A stretch of DNA of 64,000 nucleotides from the NCBI GenBank assembly GCA_017893485.1, contig CM030362.1, positions 258,916,244-258,980,243 of the forward strand. The letters run 5' to 3'. Positions 22,919 to 33,007 of the stretch are shown here, one piece after another (the first letter of the stretch is position 1; every line of letters starts with the position of its first letter). The position numbers and the translations under genes were made by a program. Below the pieces are notes generated by a model that searched no databases, was not told where the DNA came from, and saw only the letters and a list, made by a program, of their open reading frames with translations. This stretch comes from Hemerocallis citrina. Its lineage: Eukaryota > Streptophyta > Magnoliopsida > Asparagales > Asphodelaceae.

Positions 22919-23310
22919 TTAACTACCTCTTACTTCCCCTACACCTGACTTGGTGGGGAACTTCATTTTAAGATGATAAGCCGACGGGACGACCTCTAAA
23001 GTAGCTAGGCCAGGTCGGCCTAGAATCACATTGTAAGCAGCTGGGATGTCGACGACCATGAAATCCATCGGCTCTTTCCGGGTAGTAGGAGTTTTGTCAG
23101 CGGTTACGTCGAGGGTGATCACTCCTTTGACAGTCACTGGCACTCCCGTGAACCCATGGAGCGTGTAGCCGGTGGGTTTGAGCCTGTCCCGCGATAACTT
23201 GAGTCATCGGAAAGCTGCCAGGAAGAGGATGTTAACGGAGCTACCATTGTCCACCAGAATCCTCTCCTTTGGGAGGGGGTATGCCATGAACCGAATTGAC
23301 TTCTCGTTTG
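22919..23310 (-). pseudogene. E1 aspartic protease and linker
   Basis: [14 protein letters not shown] (about 23265-23220) is the retropepsin active-site loop, in the D-N/T-G-S form seen in Tat elements. DFMVVDIPAAYNVILGRPGL is the conserved flap-to-C-terminal part that precedes RT in this lineage. A stop at 23205 and the 59-bp duplication upstream disrupt the frame. Confidence 0.85.
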
Positions 23311-23388
23311 AAAGCCTTCCGAGGCCTTTGGGAGGGGGTATGCCATGAACCGAATTGACTTCTCGTTTGAAAGCCTTCCGTGAAGAGT
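23271..23388. repeat. 59-bp tandem duplication between gag and protease of E1
   Basis: GGGAGGGGGTATGCCATGAA starts at 23271 and again at 23330, and the two 59-bp copies are nearly identical. Since 59 is not a multiple of three, the duplication shifts the reading frame just before the protease. Confidence 0.9.
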
Positions 23389-23529
23389 TGGAGGTTCCTC
23401 CCATGGGACCTCCATGAATGAGATGCAAGATGCATTCCTCTTCAAACTCGGGAGTCTCTTCGCGCCTTTCGGGATGCTTAGTGGCCCCCCTAGGGAGAGG
23501 AGGAAGATAAATTCTGTCCTTTCTCACAA

Positions 23530-24806
23530 ACTTAGACAGCTGCCCTCTCTAAATTGGTGTCGTGGTCGTGGTCTAGATGATATTGCACCACTTTTCCTTG
23601 TTCCTCTTCTTGTCGGGGGTATTCATCTTCAGGGCAGGAGGCAGAACTCTTTCCTTCTTGACCTCCATGAGAATGGTAGAAATGTTGGGGTTAAGAGGAG
23701 TAAACTTCTCAAATCTGGGAAGCGGGCAGCGCTGGCCCCCGTTGTCCTTCTGGAGCTTCTTAGCTCGCTCTTCTTCAGCTGCCTTTCTCTTGGTTCCAGA
23801 GGAAGGCCCCTAAAAAATGGGGCGATGTTCAGCTTTCTCAGCCCGGATATACTTCTCGCTTCTGAGAAGGAGGTCGGAAAAGTTTTGCGGGGGCTTCTTG
23901 GCTAGGGAGGACCGAAGGCTTGAGTTGAGGATGTTTGACTGGAAGGCTGCAGCGGCGACCGATTGGTCAAGGGAGGCAATGGACCTAGCTTCCGCGGTAA
24001 ACCACTTCACATAATCTTTCAGCTTCTCACCCTTCTTGTGACTGAGATAGAGTAGCGAAATACTAGTCTTCTCGGTGCGGTGGCTACTTACGAAGTCTGT
24101 GATGGCGGTGACTCGGAGCTTGAGGAGGGGTTAAGGACCGATGGCGAGGACTTTGGACCAGAGGAGGATTGGGGATCCTCTGAGCATTGTTGTTGTTCAG
24201 CCAAAGGTTGAGGGCCTGCAGGATTGTAGCCTGGAACTCCTGGAATTTGGCTCGGGTGATAGGTATGTTATCGTCCCTCGGGGGCTGCCAACCAGCGGGA
24301 GAACGATGTCTTCTTCGATGGTACTCAGGGGACTCTCTCCGCCCCCTGCGAGGAGGGGACCTCCTGTGGTTGCGGCGACGAGGAGATCGCTCATTTGGAC
24401 ATTCCGGGCAGGAGTCTCCCTCACGGGCCTGTCTTTCATCCAAATGGTGGTGAAGGTCCTCTTCTTTCTGCCGGTTGAGGAGGGTATTGCGGAGGTCTTC
24501 GGAAGGCCGGGGGTTGTGAGATGCCATTGAATCGGTAGAAGGGTTATGTACGGAGATGCGGTCTTGATGAGGAGGTTGCTTCTGAGGGTTGGGATGAGAG
24601 GCCCCTGCGCCGGCATTCTGGGGCTCGAGCGGAGCCCTTTGGAATTGAAGGTTTTGAAGAGGAGGTTGCTCCTGTTGCAGGGGCTGATCAGGCTGAGGAG
24701 GGAGTTGCCCCTGCTGCTGGACGGTTTGGAGGGGGATCTCCTCTTGTGGTTGAGGAGGAGAGGGTCCACGGTTGGACCCTTTGGATCTCAGTTTTTGGGG
24801 AGGCAT
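23530..24806 (-). pseudogene. E1 gag, internally deleted
   Basis: ATG at 24804-24806, 71 bp inside the 5' LTR. The first 240 codons are Gln/Pro-rich and then Arg/Ser/Pro-rich (RSPRRRNHRRSPPRRGRRES), a basic nucleic-acid-binding type tail. The RAKFQEFQATILQALNLWL segment precedes a deletion near 24085 that removed most of the capsid core. Reading resumes with SLLYLSHKKGEKLKDYVKWF and ends in a degenerate zinc knuckle (only the YH-DHDHDTN part remains, near 23570). Stops at 23808 and near 23575. In intact relatives gag forms the virus-like particle. Confidence 0.8.
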
Positions 24807-24859
24807 GGCTTAAGGTGATCTTAACCAAGGTAAAAGGAAGGATTGCTATTCGTGGGTTC

Positions 24860-24877
24860 CCATAGACGGCGCTAATC
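24860..24877 (-). other. Primer-binding site of E1
   Basis: Directly inside the 5' LTR the minus strand reads GATTAGCGCCGTCTATGGGA. The GCGCCGT part fits the complement of the 3' end of plant tRNA-Asp over its first bases. E2 keeps the fuller TGGCGCCGTCTGTGG. The tRNA assignment is tentative. Confidence 0.6.
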
Positions 24878-25441
24878 TGTTACCACTAAATCTGGTATGG
24901 GGGCAAACAGATAGAATTTGTGGATTCTTTGGGATGTCGAATAGTCAAACCTGAAACCTTTCCGCCGGAGTTTGACCGCGATCTCCTGCCGTTAACCTGC
25001 AAAAAGTGCGAAACAACGGGGTTGATCCCTCCGACGCACCCTCCGACGCTCAAGTCAGTAATCAGAAAGATTATGAATGAGCTTTTATTGGCAAAAGATT
25101 GATTACCTCTTAATGGTGGGGGGCAGGGGGTATTTATAGCTGCCTTAGGGACCAGTTTCGGGATAAAATCCCTAATTCCCAGTGAAAGGATAGAGCGAAT
25201 CAGGGCCGTTGGTTAGGTATAACCATAAACCCTAATTCTATCCAGCTGGACTGGGTTTCATGCAGGTTGAAACCCGTACCCAGTTGGGATGGATCCGTTC
25301 GTGGGTTATTGGGATTTTGAAAAAAAGATCCAGTTCCCATTTCAAACCCGTTTGTATGTGTAATTACCGTTTTACCCCTGAGCTTTAAGATCCGCATCCG
25401 ATTTGGATGGTTCCGATTTAACCCTATTTTTAGCCATATCA
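24878..25441 (-). repeat. 5' LTR of E1
   Basis: 564 bp, TGTTACCAC...AGCCATATCA, paired with 12159-12716. TATA box at 25131-25139 (minus). The CTATC duplication follows at 25442-25446. Confidence 0.95.
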
Positions 25442-25446
25442 CTATC

Positions 25447-25988
25447 AATGCAAACTAAAACCTAAATCTAAATCTATCAATGCTAATTTACAAGTGCAAA
25501 CCAAACACTAAATCTACTAGTGCATATTTAACCCTAAATTTCATATATTTATAAAGTACAAAACAAAATGAACCCACAATTATACCCATATTTAATATAT
25601 GTATAATGCAAATATAACCTTAAAATGAACCCAAAATTTCAATCCCTTCGCCCAAAATCACTAAAAAATCTTTACCATAAATTCAGGGTTGAAGATCACT
25701 TACAAACGAATGTGGGGTTGAAGATCGAAGTCAACTTTGCCGCTGCAGATCAGATCCTCTACTTTGGAAATTTTGGGAAAAGGGGTTTATGGGTTCACCA
25801 ATATTTTGGGGGATTTCTTGGTTGAGATGAGATATTCGGCAGTGAAGAAGAGATTTTAGTAAAAATTTGGAGAGATTGGGATGGGTATAGGGCCAAATTG
25901 AAGACTAGGGTTTGGGGGTTTGGGGGTTTGGGTTAACAATCTCCTGAATTGGGTTTTCGGTGAGAGTAAAGTGAGTTGAGAGTGAGAT
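25447..25988 (-). other. MULE interior right of E1, probable leader of the PMD gene
   Basis: A+T-rich pieces continue from the left side of E1. On the minus strand from ~25990 there is a C/A-rich leader-like stretch (CCCAAACCCCCAAACCC) and a possible GTAAGT donor near 25700. This fits a 5' untranslated exon of the minus-strand PMD gene driven from the right terminal repeat. No clear coding exon. Confidence 0.45.
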
Positions 25989-26403
25989 AGCGAGTTTTAA
26001 TTCATAAAATCCCAAACGACACACGCTATCCCAGTTAACACGCCTGGTATAAAGAGGTGCGCTAACGGGGTTAGCGTGCCTATACTTGGGGTTTTTATCC
26101 TACAACCTTACTAGAGGATAGGTTCCCCTAGTGTCTCATCTATGAATGCTAACCCTGTTAGCGCGAGTGGTATAAATACGTGTGCTAACGAAGTTTGCGT
26201 GCCTATATTGGATGACTTTTTTCTCATACCCCCAATTGAGGGAAAAGTTATATCCCCTGGCAACACGCTAACTGAGTTAACGACAGGAAAATTACTAGGC
26301 GCGTTAACTTAGTTAACGACAGGGGGCTTTTGCTATTAAATTATCAAACAGAGACAGTTTGGTACATACTTACAAAAAGATGGATAGTTTGGTAAAAAAA
26401 TTC
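25989..26403 (-). repeat. Right terminal inverted repeat of the MULE
   Basis: Reverse complement of 7965-8379 with substitutions and small gaps. It carries the same series of GTTAGC/GCTAAC palindromes in the mirrored arrangement. It would act as the promoter end for the leftward plant mobile domain gene. Confidence 0.85.
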
Positions 26404-26412
26404 ATAGACCTG

Positions 26413-26595
26413 TATCTGTTGTATAATACAAGTACATAAATTTTATCTGATAGCACTTATACCTGTTATGTTCAGTGACTCTTGCAAAAGTAAAAATAAA
26501 AATAAAAATAAAAAGAAAGCGTGGGGGGTTGCAGGTAAATTGGTATTAGTAATAACAACTATAGGTTATAACATTTGCACACAAAATTATTACAG
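26413..26595. other. Short spacer between MULE and LINE-like element
   Basis: Contains an (AAAAT)n microsatellite near 26490-26510 and otherwise nothing recognised. Confidence 0.6.
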
Positions 26596-26611
26596 TACAA
26601 GCTATAATCTT

Positions 26612-28965
26612 TTTTTAGGGAAAAGGTGGAATATGGCCACCCTGTTTCATTAATAAGAGCTTAACGAAGCAAACCCAAAGTACTGGGCCCAAGTACAAAC
26701 TACATACAGAAAACAAGACATATATGAAGCAACATGACGCGTACAAACAACAAATCCCTCCAACAACCCCGGAGGGTGGGCCGATAAACAAGCTCGGTCC
26801 AGCAAAATTGTGAGTACGTCAGTTTAGCTTCTTACAGTGCCTCCATGGCACATGCACACCCACCTGAGACAAGTCTGGCAGGATTTTATCACTCACCGAT
26901 CCCTGCCTTCACCTCGCTGGGGGGACCCCATCTTTGGGCCCAAGCCCCGCAAAATGAAAACTGACCCCACGACACACGCATAGCAATCGCGCCCTCCTAC
27001 CATCTCCACCACACCTCCTACAAATGTGCCAGTAGCTCCCACAGCCGCTACAAAAGAGATAGCCGTGAAGAGGATTCCTTAACCTCTCACACGATAGCAC
27101 TTTCTCAGGCGATTTCTCACCACACAACTATCTCGCTCACCCCACCAACCACCACACTCCAGAAGAGAGCCATGTAGAGGATACCTTTACCTCTCTCACG
27201 CTCAAGCTCTCTTCGGAGATTTCTCACCTAACAGACTTATCTCGACTTATACTTCCACTTCGAGGGAAGAGACGATGTCACGAGTCAGTGGCCTAAGCTG
27301 GAGGGCACTCAATAGCCTGATAGTAGGCACCGTGAAGACTTCACCAGCGACATCGTAGGACACTCCAGACCAACCATACCCAAACCCCACACCCCATCAC
27401 CTGGCCCCAAACCAAACCACCGACCTCACACACTTGAACCCCAGATCTAAGGTTTTCACGACAACCGGCGCAGGAGGATGCTCTGACGCGACATAGTCGC
27501 TCCACGCCGGTTGAGACAAGCACCCCGGAAGTTGAGACAAGTGAGCGCACATCACGGAGGGACCCCATCTTTGGGCCCAAGCTCCACAATCGTGCAAAAC
27601 AACCTAACCCTTCCGGAGGACTACGACACATCCTAGCACACCCGGCTTCTTCACATGCATTACCAACCCTCGGAAACACCAAATCATAGCGGCAGATCGC
27701 CGTGAATGGCTCCAAGAGTGTGGACATGGTGGCAAGCATAAAGAACAACCGGGCCAACAACAAACAAAACCCACCAAACCCAAGCCAAGCCAAAAACCGC
27801 CGGCGGTGGGGGAGGGGGGGGGGCTGCCGACATCCGGGCCCTCACAGTAAAGCTCAGATCTCGGCCATCGGCGCACCTCGCCAACAGTACACCACGGAGG
27901 GACCCCATCTTCGGGCCCAAGTACCACAATCGTGCAAAACATAACTCGCTCATCATAGAGACTCGCAGATGGAGAAGCATACACGGCTTCTTCACATGCA
28001 CTACCAACCCTCGCAAAAACCAAATCATAGCCACAAGTCGCCATGATTGGCCCCGAGAGTGTGGACATGGTGGCAAGTGCGAAGAACATCCGGGCAAACA
28101 TCTAGCAAAGCCGACCAACTCCAACCTAACCCAAACCCCAACCCCGAGCAACTCACCCCCAAACCCCCAAAAACTCCATTCTCTTCACAGCATTTGACTC
28201 AAACACATAAAACCGAACACCAGTTAAGTACCTTGAGACAAGTGAGCGCACATCATGGAGGGACCCCATCTTCGGGTCCAAGCTCCACAATCGTGCAAAA
28301 CAACATACAACACTCTCCACACCACCTACACAAAGGCATCGACACATCAATTGCTGTCGACACCACCCCCGGCATCGATACTAACATCCGGGCAAACCAC
28401 TAGCAAAGCCAACCAACCCCAATCTAACCCAAACCCCAACCAACCAACTTACCCCAAATACGTCACAGATCTGGAGGTCCTCGCCGCTGCATGGTCGTCG
28501 ACACGCTGGACAGGCCAAGGGGTGCCGGCGCTACCATCGCAGGAGCAGTCGACGGCGGGTCAGAGCATCGCAGGAGACGACAACGGGTCAGAGCATCGCA
28601 GGAGATGACGGCAGGTCAGAGCGTCATAGATCTGGCATCGAAAAAAGGGAGCAGGCTGCTCCGGTCGCAGCTGAAGTCGATGAAGAGGGGAAGGGTGCTG
28701 GGGTTTGCTCGGGGTTGTCGACAACAAGGGGCGCCGGAGGGGGGTGACGACTGAAGGGGATGCCCGCCGGAGAGGACGACTGGAGATGGTTGAGGAGGTT
28801 TGGTCGGGAAATCGGATGGGGAGAGAGAAATGGGAGAGGAGAGAGAGAGCGGGAGAGTAGGTTAGGTGGTGAAGGGCGAGGGGGATCTCGGTATCGATCG
28901 GCGACCGGGGAGGGGGCGGCGATATCCCGGTCGCCACCCCCTCCAAACATGCTCTTTTCTTTCTT
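26612..28965 (-). mobile_element. Non-coding LINE-like retroelement with 16-bp target duplication
   Basis: The perfect 16-bp repeat TACAAGCTATAATCTT occurs at 26596-26611 and 28966-28981. On the minus strand the element starts with a G/C-rich leader (about 28965) and ends with TTCCCTAAAAAA at 26612, that is, a short A tail next to the duplication. The 16-bp duplication and A tail are signs of target-primed reverse transcription. No reverse transcriptase or endonuclease reading is visible, so it is non-autonomous (2.35 kb). Only short Pro/Ser-rich readings occur (for example minus 28560-28946). The parent family is unknown. Confidence 0.75.
27490..28330. repeat. ~350-bp repeats inside the LINE-like element
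   Basis: GGAGGGACCCCATCTT with the following CCCAAGCTCCACAATCGTGC recurs near 27556, 27896 and 28256 (steps ~340-360 bp). A shorter related block sits at about 26918. CGGGCAAACMWCTAGCAAAGC and CCAAACCCCAACC phrases also recur. Internal repetition of this kind is unusual for a LINE relic. Confidence 0.75.
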
Positions 28966-29071
28966 TACAAGCTATAATCTTCTTATGTATATTACAGTAT
29001 CAAGCACAAAATTGTTTAGATGGCCACATGCATGCGTAGATTTTATAAGGTTAAATAATTTTATATTTTAT

Positions 29072-29315
29072 ACTTTGGAAAAAGATTTATACTGAGACAA
29101 TGTTGGTTTCTAAGACTTTGCATTCACTACAACATCTTTCACTATTATAACTAGTATAATACACATGCGATGCACGCTTATAAAAAATTATAGACTTTGG
29201 AAAAAGATTTATACTGAGACAATGTTGGTTTCTAAGACTTTGCATTCACTACAACATCTTTCACTATTATAACTAGTATAATACACATGCGATGCACGCT
29301 TATAAAAAATTATAG
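29072..29315. repeat. 122-bp tandem duplication including a Helitron 3' end
   Basis: ACTTTGGAAAAAGATTTATA starts at 29072 and again at 29194, and the two 122-bp copies look identical. Each carries the Helitron end CTAG (29151-29154 and 29273-29276, read on the minus strand) plus ~79 bp of flank. The duplication is therefore younger than the Helitron insertion. Confidence 0.92.
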
Positions 29316-29328
29316 TCATTAAATTAAA

Positions 29329-29381
<53 letters not shown>
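29329..29381. repeat. (TA)n microsatellite
   Basis: Pure TA dinucleotides; a second tract fills 29518-29585. Tyr/Ile ORFs over these tracts are artefacts. Confidence 0.97.
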
Positions 29382-29384
<3 letters not shown>

Positions 29385-29513
29385 AAATGTTCCATTGAAA
29401 ACGCAAATATTGTGAAAACACGTGAAAACCACCTAGGCCATTGTTTCCAACAACAGCCTAAGTGGTTTTCCATATTTTCATTGCTACAGTACGTTTTCAA
29501 TGGAGCATTCCTC

Positions 29514-29517
<4 letters not shown>
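29382..29517. mobile_element. Small foldback (MITE-like) element in the TA tract
   Basis: AGGAAATGTTCCATTGAAAA at the left pairs with CGTTTTCAATGGAGCATTCC at the right, and the element is flanked by TA on both sides. About 135 bp long, non-coding. Family not determined. Confidence 0.7.
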
Positions 29518-29585
<68 letters not shown>

Positions 29586-29590
<5 letters not shown>

Positions 29591-29756
29591 AAAGGGATAT
29601 GAACAACTTGCTCATTTAGTAAATGAGCAATTGATTATGTGGCATGCATGTGATACATTGGACAACTAACCCTTTTAAAGATTGTCCAATCACATGCATG
29701 CCACATCATCAATTGCTTATTTACTAAATGAGCAAGTTGCTCATACCCCTTTTTTC

Positions 29757-29757
<1 letters not shown>
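29586..29757. mobile_element. Long-hairpin MITE (~170 bp)
   Basis: GGGTAAAAGGGATATGAACA and the following TTAGTAAATGAGCAATTGAT arm pair with the right half over about 80 bp, including the ATGTGGCATGCATGTGA block, which occurs in both arms. TA flanks. The transcript would be a near-perfect hairpin, a possible small-RNA source. Confidence 0.8.
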
Positions 29758-29788
<31 letters not shown>

Positions 29789-29936
29789 ATTAAATAAATA
29801 AATGAGTTGTTTTTGGGATTTGAATTTGAGTTTTTGGTAGGAAAAAATGTGTTTTGTGAAGTTAGATCTGGGCCTTTGATTTTGGGGAATTGAAGGAGAG
29901 CCACTTGATAGCTTTCTTTGTATTTTATTATATAGA

Positions 29937-30605
29937 TATAACATACCCCTCTCTCTTATCCCTATTTTGAAATAGAGGAAGGAGAGCAAAAACATGAAAC
30001 TAATACACGCATCACACCTTTTTTTTTTAGAAAACAAAAGCGTGCCCACACAAACTTCGTTTTGCCGTAACCCGCCTTTCTTCAAAACTCCTAACTTTGA
30101 TCAATTCCCAAAACCTCCGATCTCTTCTCTGCCTCAGAATCCGAGTCCGGTCAGTAATGAATCGGTTGTGAATCTCTGATTAGGTCCATCATGTTCAAGA
30201 ATGAACACCAATGCGACGGCAACAATATCGGATTCAGGATCAGAAGTGGTGATCGGATCCGATAACCAGAAGATAATCGAGTGGGAGGAGCTGCAGTCGG
30301 AGCTCACAAATAATTTTAAAAGCAAGAAAGTTATGAAAAGTTGTGGAAAGATGTCCGCATACTTCAGTTTAGAGTTATATACTTATAGTTATGGTAAATT
30401 ACTAAATCTCCCCCGAACTATATGATCAACACAAATAATCTTAATCGTTTTTACCAATGATGTTTTTAGTGGGACCTAAGTTAGAGGATTTTCTTCTTTG
30501 ATAAAAAATATTTCAAGTTGGGTTCAGGCCAAGTCCTTTGTGCCAAGAACTATTATGCTTCTTGCATACTTAAAATTTAAAACCCTCTTTATAGCTTTGA
30601 CATTG
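29937..30605 (+). other. Spacer with a possible gene 5' fragment
   Basis: Contains a leader-like C-rich stretch (30050-30140). A 74-codon ATG ORF follows at 30201-30425 (MNTNATATISDSGSEVVIGS ... WEELQSELTNNF). The first ~50 residues are compositionally gene-like (acidic, Ser-rich, then a WEELQSEL helix), while the rest reads into A+T-rich DNA. It could be a first exon of a host gene cut off by the E2 insertion. I do not recognise the family. Confidence 0.35.
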
Positions 30606-30610
30606 GTAAC

Positions 30611-31197
30611 TGATAGCGGTTTGTTTTTGGGAGGCGTGTGGATGCACCAGGCGTAATTTCTTACTCGATTTGTATTGATAGAGGAAACTCCTATGCAGAC
30701 GGCCCTCGACTAGACGAACGGTACTAAGATAAGTGGCAGTGAGGTGGAGGCAGATGCTCGGCTTGGATCTTTGAGGCTCGGATCCGATGGTCTCGTGTAC
30801 CTGCAAAAGGTCTCGGAACACCGGGGTTGGTCCCGGTGGCAGACCCTCCGACGATCTAGTCAGTCACTAAGAGAGAGTAACAGTAACTAGGGTTTTGGTG
30901 GGAAAAGATTGATTACCTTGAGAAGGAGTAGGGGTCTGGTATTTATAGAAGATGCCAACCGGGTCTGGACCCGTTTGGAGCCGAGTCTAGACCCGGTTTC
31001 CCGTGAAGCTGAAGCGGTAGAAATCCGGGCGGTTTAGGGCTAACGTGGCAGATGCCCGAACGGTTTCCTGGCTGACGTGGCAGCGGTCCGGGCTGTTTTC
31101 CGATGCTGACGTGGCGGATCCGGAGGATCAGGAGGTGCACCCATCCTGGGGGGGTCCTGTGGCCCAGGATGGGCCACGTCATTCCTAACCCATATCA
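30611..31197 (-). repeat. 3' LTR of E2
   Basis: 587 bp, TGATAGCGG...CATATCA. TATA box CTATAAATA (minus) at 30940-30948, leader hairpin at 30819-30838. Matches 49059-49644. Confidence 0.95.
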
Positions 31198-31220
31198 CAA
31201 GCCCCACACTCCTGTAGGGC
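31198..31220 (-). other. Polypurine tract of E2
   Basis: The minus strand reads CAGGAGTGTGGGGCTTG directly before the 3' LTR, matching the E1 tract in place and composition. Confidence 0.7.
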
Positions 31221-31789
31221 TAGGTGAACCAGCCATGTAGGAGTGATTCTTTGCCTCCGTAGGAAGAGCAGGGTGGATGTTGTGGTGAAAAAATAGGATC
31301 TGCTACTTCCCGAAGAGGCCAGGGGGTAGGAGGAAGGGATCCCTTCTTGGAGTTTGCGTGGGAGGATAAGTGTACAAGAGCAGGAGAGTCAGAGTGACGC
31401 TTGCCGAGGCTTGGGGTCGGCAGACGAGCCCTAGGGGTCGGCGGACGAGCTCCAAGGGTCGGTAGCCGATCCCCTCGCTAGTTGGAAGAGCAAGGGGACG
31501 TCGAGGCCTCCCATTGGGGCTCGATTTGTCGAGCGCTAGGGGCCGGTGGACGAGCTCCGAGGGTTGGTGGACGATCCCCTCGCTAGTTGGAAGAGCGAGG
31601 GGACGTCGAGGTCTCCTGTTGGGGCTCGGTTTATCGAGCACTAAGGGTCGGTGGGCGAGCTCCGGTGATCGGTAGACGATCCCCTCGCTAGTTGGAAGAG
31701 CGGGGGGGATGTTAAGGTCGATTTTGTTGGGGATCGGCTCACCGAGTACTTGGGGGTCGACAGACGAGCTCCGGTGATTAGAGGGGGCT
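31221..31789. repeat. Decayed repeats next to the E2 3' LTR
   Basis: Phrases such as GATCCCCTCGCTAGTTGGAA and GGTCGGTGGACGAGCTCC recur about every 105-120 bp (near 31467, 31574, 31678). This is a degraded tandem array that runs up to the 110-bp array. No gene; the minus-strand Pro/Ser-rich ORF at 31303-31641 is repeat-derived. Confidence 0.7.
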
Positions 31790-32822
31790 CATGGGGCTCG
31801 CGGTGTCATCCGAGATCCGAGCCCCTCTGAATAGTGGTTTGCAGTTGTGGCTCGCGATGCTATCCGAGCGTCGACCCTTCTGTAAAATAGAAGAGGAATT
31901 ATTGGCTTGCAATACCATCCGAGTTCCGAGCTCCATTGAGCAATAGAGAAAGCAGTGTGGCTCGCGATGCTATCCGAGCGTCGACCCTTCCGTGAGATAG
32001 AAGGGGAATTTTTGGCTCGCGATACCATCCGAGCTCCGAGCTCCCTTGTGCAACAGAGAAAGCAGTGTGGCTCGCGATGCTATCCGAGCGTCGACCTTTT
32101 TGTGAGATAGAAGGGGAATTTTTGGCTCGCGATACCATTCGAGATCCGAGCTCCCTTGTGCAACAGAGAAAGTAGTGTGGCTCGCGATGCTATCCGAGCG
32201 TCGACCCTTCTGTGAAATAGAAGGGGAATTATTGGCTCCCGATACCATCCGAGCTCCGAGCTCCCTTGAGCAATAGAGAAAGCAGTGTGGCTCGCGATGC
32301 TATCTGAGCATCGACCCTTCTGTGAGATAGAAGGGGAATTATTGGCTCGCGATACCATCCGAGCTCCGAGCTCCCTTGAGCTATAGAGAAAGCAGTGTGG
32401 CTCGCGATGCTATCCGAGCGTCGACCCTTCTGTGAAATAGAAGAGGAATTATTGGCTCGCGATACGAACCGAGCTCTGAGCTCCCGTGAGCAATAGAGAA
32501 AACAGTGTGGCTCGCGATGCTATCCGAGCGTCGACCCTTCTGTGAGATAGAAGGGGAAATTTTGGCTTGCGATACCATCCAAGCTCCGAGCTCCCTTGTG
32601 CAACAGAGAAAGCAGTGTGGCTCGCGATGTTATCTGAGCGTCATCCCTTCTGTGAGATAGAAGGGGAATTATTGGCTCACGATACTATCCGAGCTCCGAG
32701 CTCCCTTGAGCAATAGAGAAAGCAGTGTGGCTCGCGATGTTATCCGAGCATCGACCCTTCGAAAAATGCAGGGGAATTACTGGCTCACGATACCATTCGA
32801 GCTCCGAGCTCCGCTGACTTGT
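31790..32822. repeat. 110-bp tandem array (about 9 copies), a dimer of 55-bp monomers
   Basis: AGCAGTGTGG followed by CTCGCGATGC recurs at 31951, 32061, 32171, 32281, 32391, 32501, 32611 and 32721, exactly 110 bp apart. Each 110-bp unit consists of two 55-bp halves that both begin GGCTCGCGAT and share ATCCGAGC at the same offset. The monomer matches the 54-bp array at 38069-38485. This is satellite-like higher-order structure inside a retroelement. Confidence 0.93.
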
Positions 32823-33000
32823 CGAAAAAAGTCTGTAGGAGAAAAAATTCTAGGGGGGTAGTGGAGTAATTTCACACCCATTGCTGACGTCAGGAGCGCA
32901 AGGATCAAAGCATTTCTAGACCTTGGTGGCCGTCAGATCTTGGTAGTTAAGATCCAACAGCTAGATCTTTTTTGCGGAAATCGAAGAGTCGTTTTCTCCT

Positions 33001-33007
33001 TATAAAT
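33001..33007 (+). promoter_or_regulatory. TATA box of the E2 antisense gene
   Basis: TCCTTATAAATCCCC with a C/T-rich leader after it, 148 bp upstream of the plus-strand ATG at 33149. It indicates that the antisense gene has its own promoter inside the element. Confidence 0.6.

Larger units (their letters stand above)
12159..25441 (-). mobile_element. Ty3/Gypsy LTR retrotransposon E1, Tat lineage (13.3 kb)
   Basis: Two LTRs (12159-12716 and 24878-25441) are flanked by the perfect duplication CTATC (12154-12158 and 25442-25446). Coding order on the minus strand is gag, protease, RT, RNase H, second RNase H, integrase. The protease-RT-RNase H-integrase order shows Ty3/Gypsy. The extra RNase H (YVDGSS ... 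ADALSKLAS), the GCGCCGTCT primer site, and a 6.9 kb region between integrase and 3' LTR holding a plus-strand gene and tandem repeats are Tat-lineage traits (Ogre/Retand/Grande relatives). By hand the LTRs differ at about 44 of ~555 positions. Every gene is interrupted. Confidence 0.93.
7965..26403. mobile_element. Mutator-like element (MULE) with mudrA and PMD genes, split by Gypsy E1
   Basis: Long terminal inverted repeats (7965-8379 and 25989-26403) both begin GAATTTTTT at the outer edge. The flanking 9-bp duplications are ATAGACTTG (7956-7964) and ATAGACCTG (26404-26412), with one mismatch. Removing the 13.3 kb Gypsy insertion (12159-25441 plus one 5-bp duplication) leaves about 5.15 kb, a normal size for an autonomous MULE. 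Inside are a mudrA-like transposase on the plus strand (8789-10025) and a plant mobile domain gene on the minus strand (about 10205-11650), facing each other. Association of plant mobile domains with Mutator-like elements is established. Both genes are broken, so the element is dead. Confidence 0.88.
29273..29936 (-). mobile_element. Helitron C (non-autonomous, 664 bp)
   Basis: On the minus strand it begins TCTATATAATAAAATAC (from 29936, preceded by A) and ends in CTAG followed by T (29273). An imperfect hairpin (CGTGC-ATC-GCATG) lies about 12 nt before the end. The first ~150 bp match Helitrons A and B at 54.6-56.2 kb (GAAAGCTATCAAGTGGCTCTCC, then GTTTTGTGATG/AAG, then an AATAAATAAA run and a (GA)n/(TA)n microsatellite). 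A-to-T insertion without duplication, the TC start, the CTRR end and the hairpin are the standard Helitron signature. Confidence 0.75.

Noticed and set aside
29209..29591. ORFs of repeated Tyr-Ile
   Set aside because: Translation of the (TA)n microsatellite.
31789..32578. Minus-strand ORFs MVSRAKNSPSISQKGRRSDS...
   Set aside because: By-products of the 110-bp array; the period is not a multiple of three, so the same text reappears in every frame.
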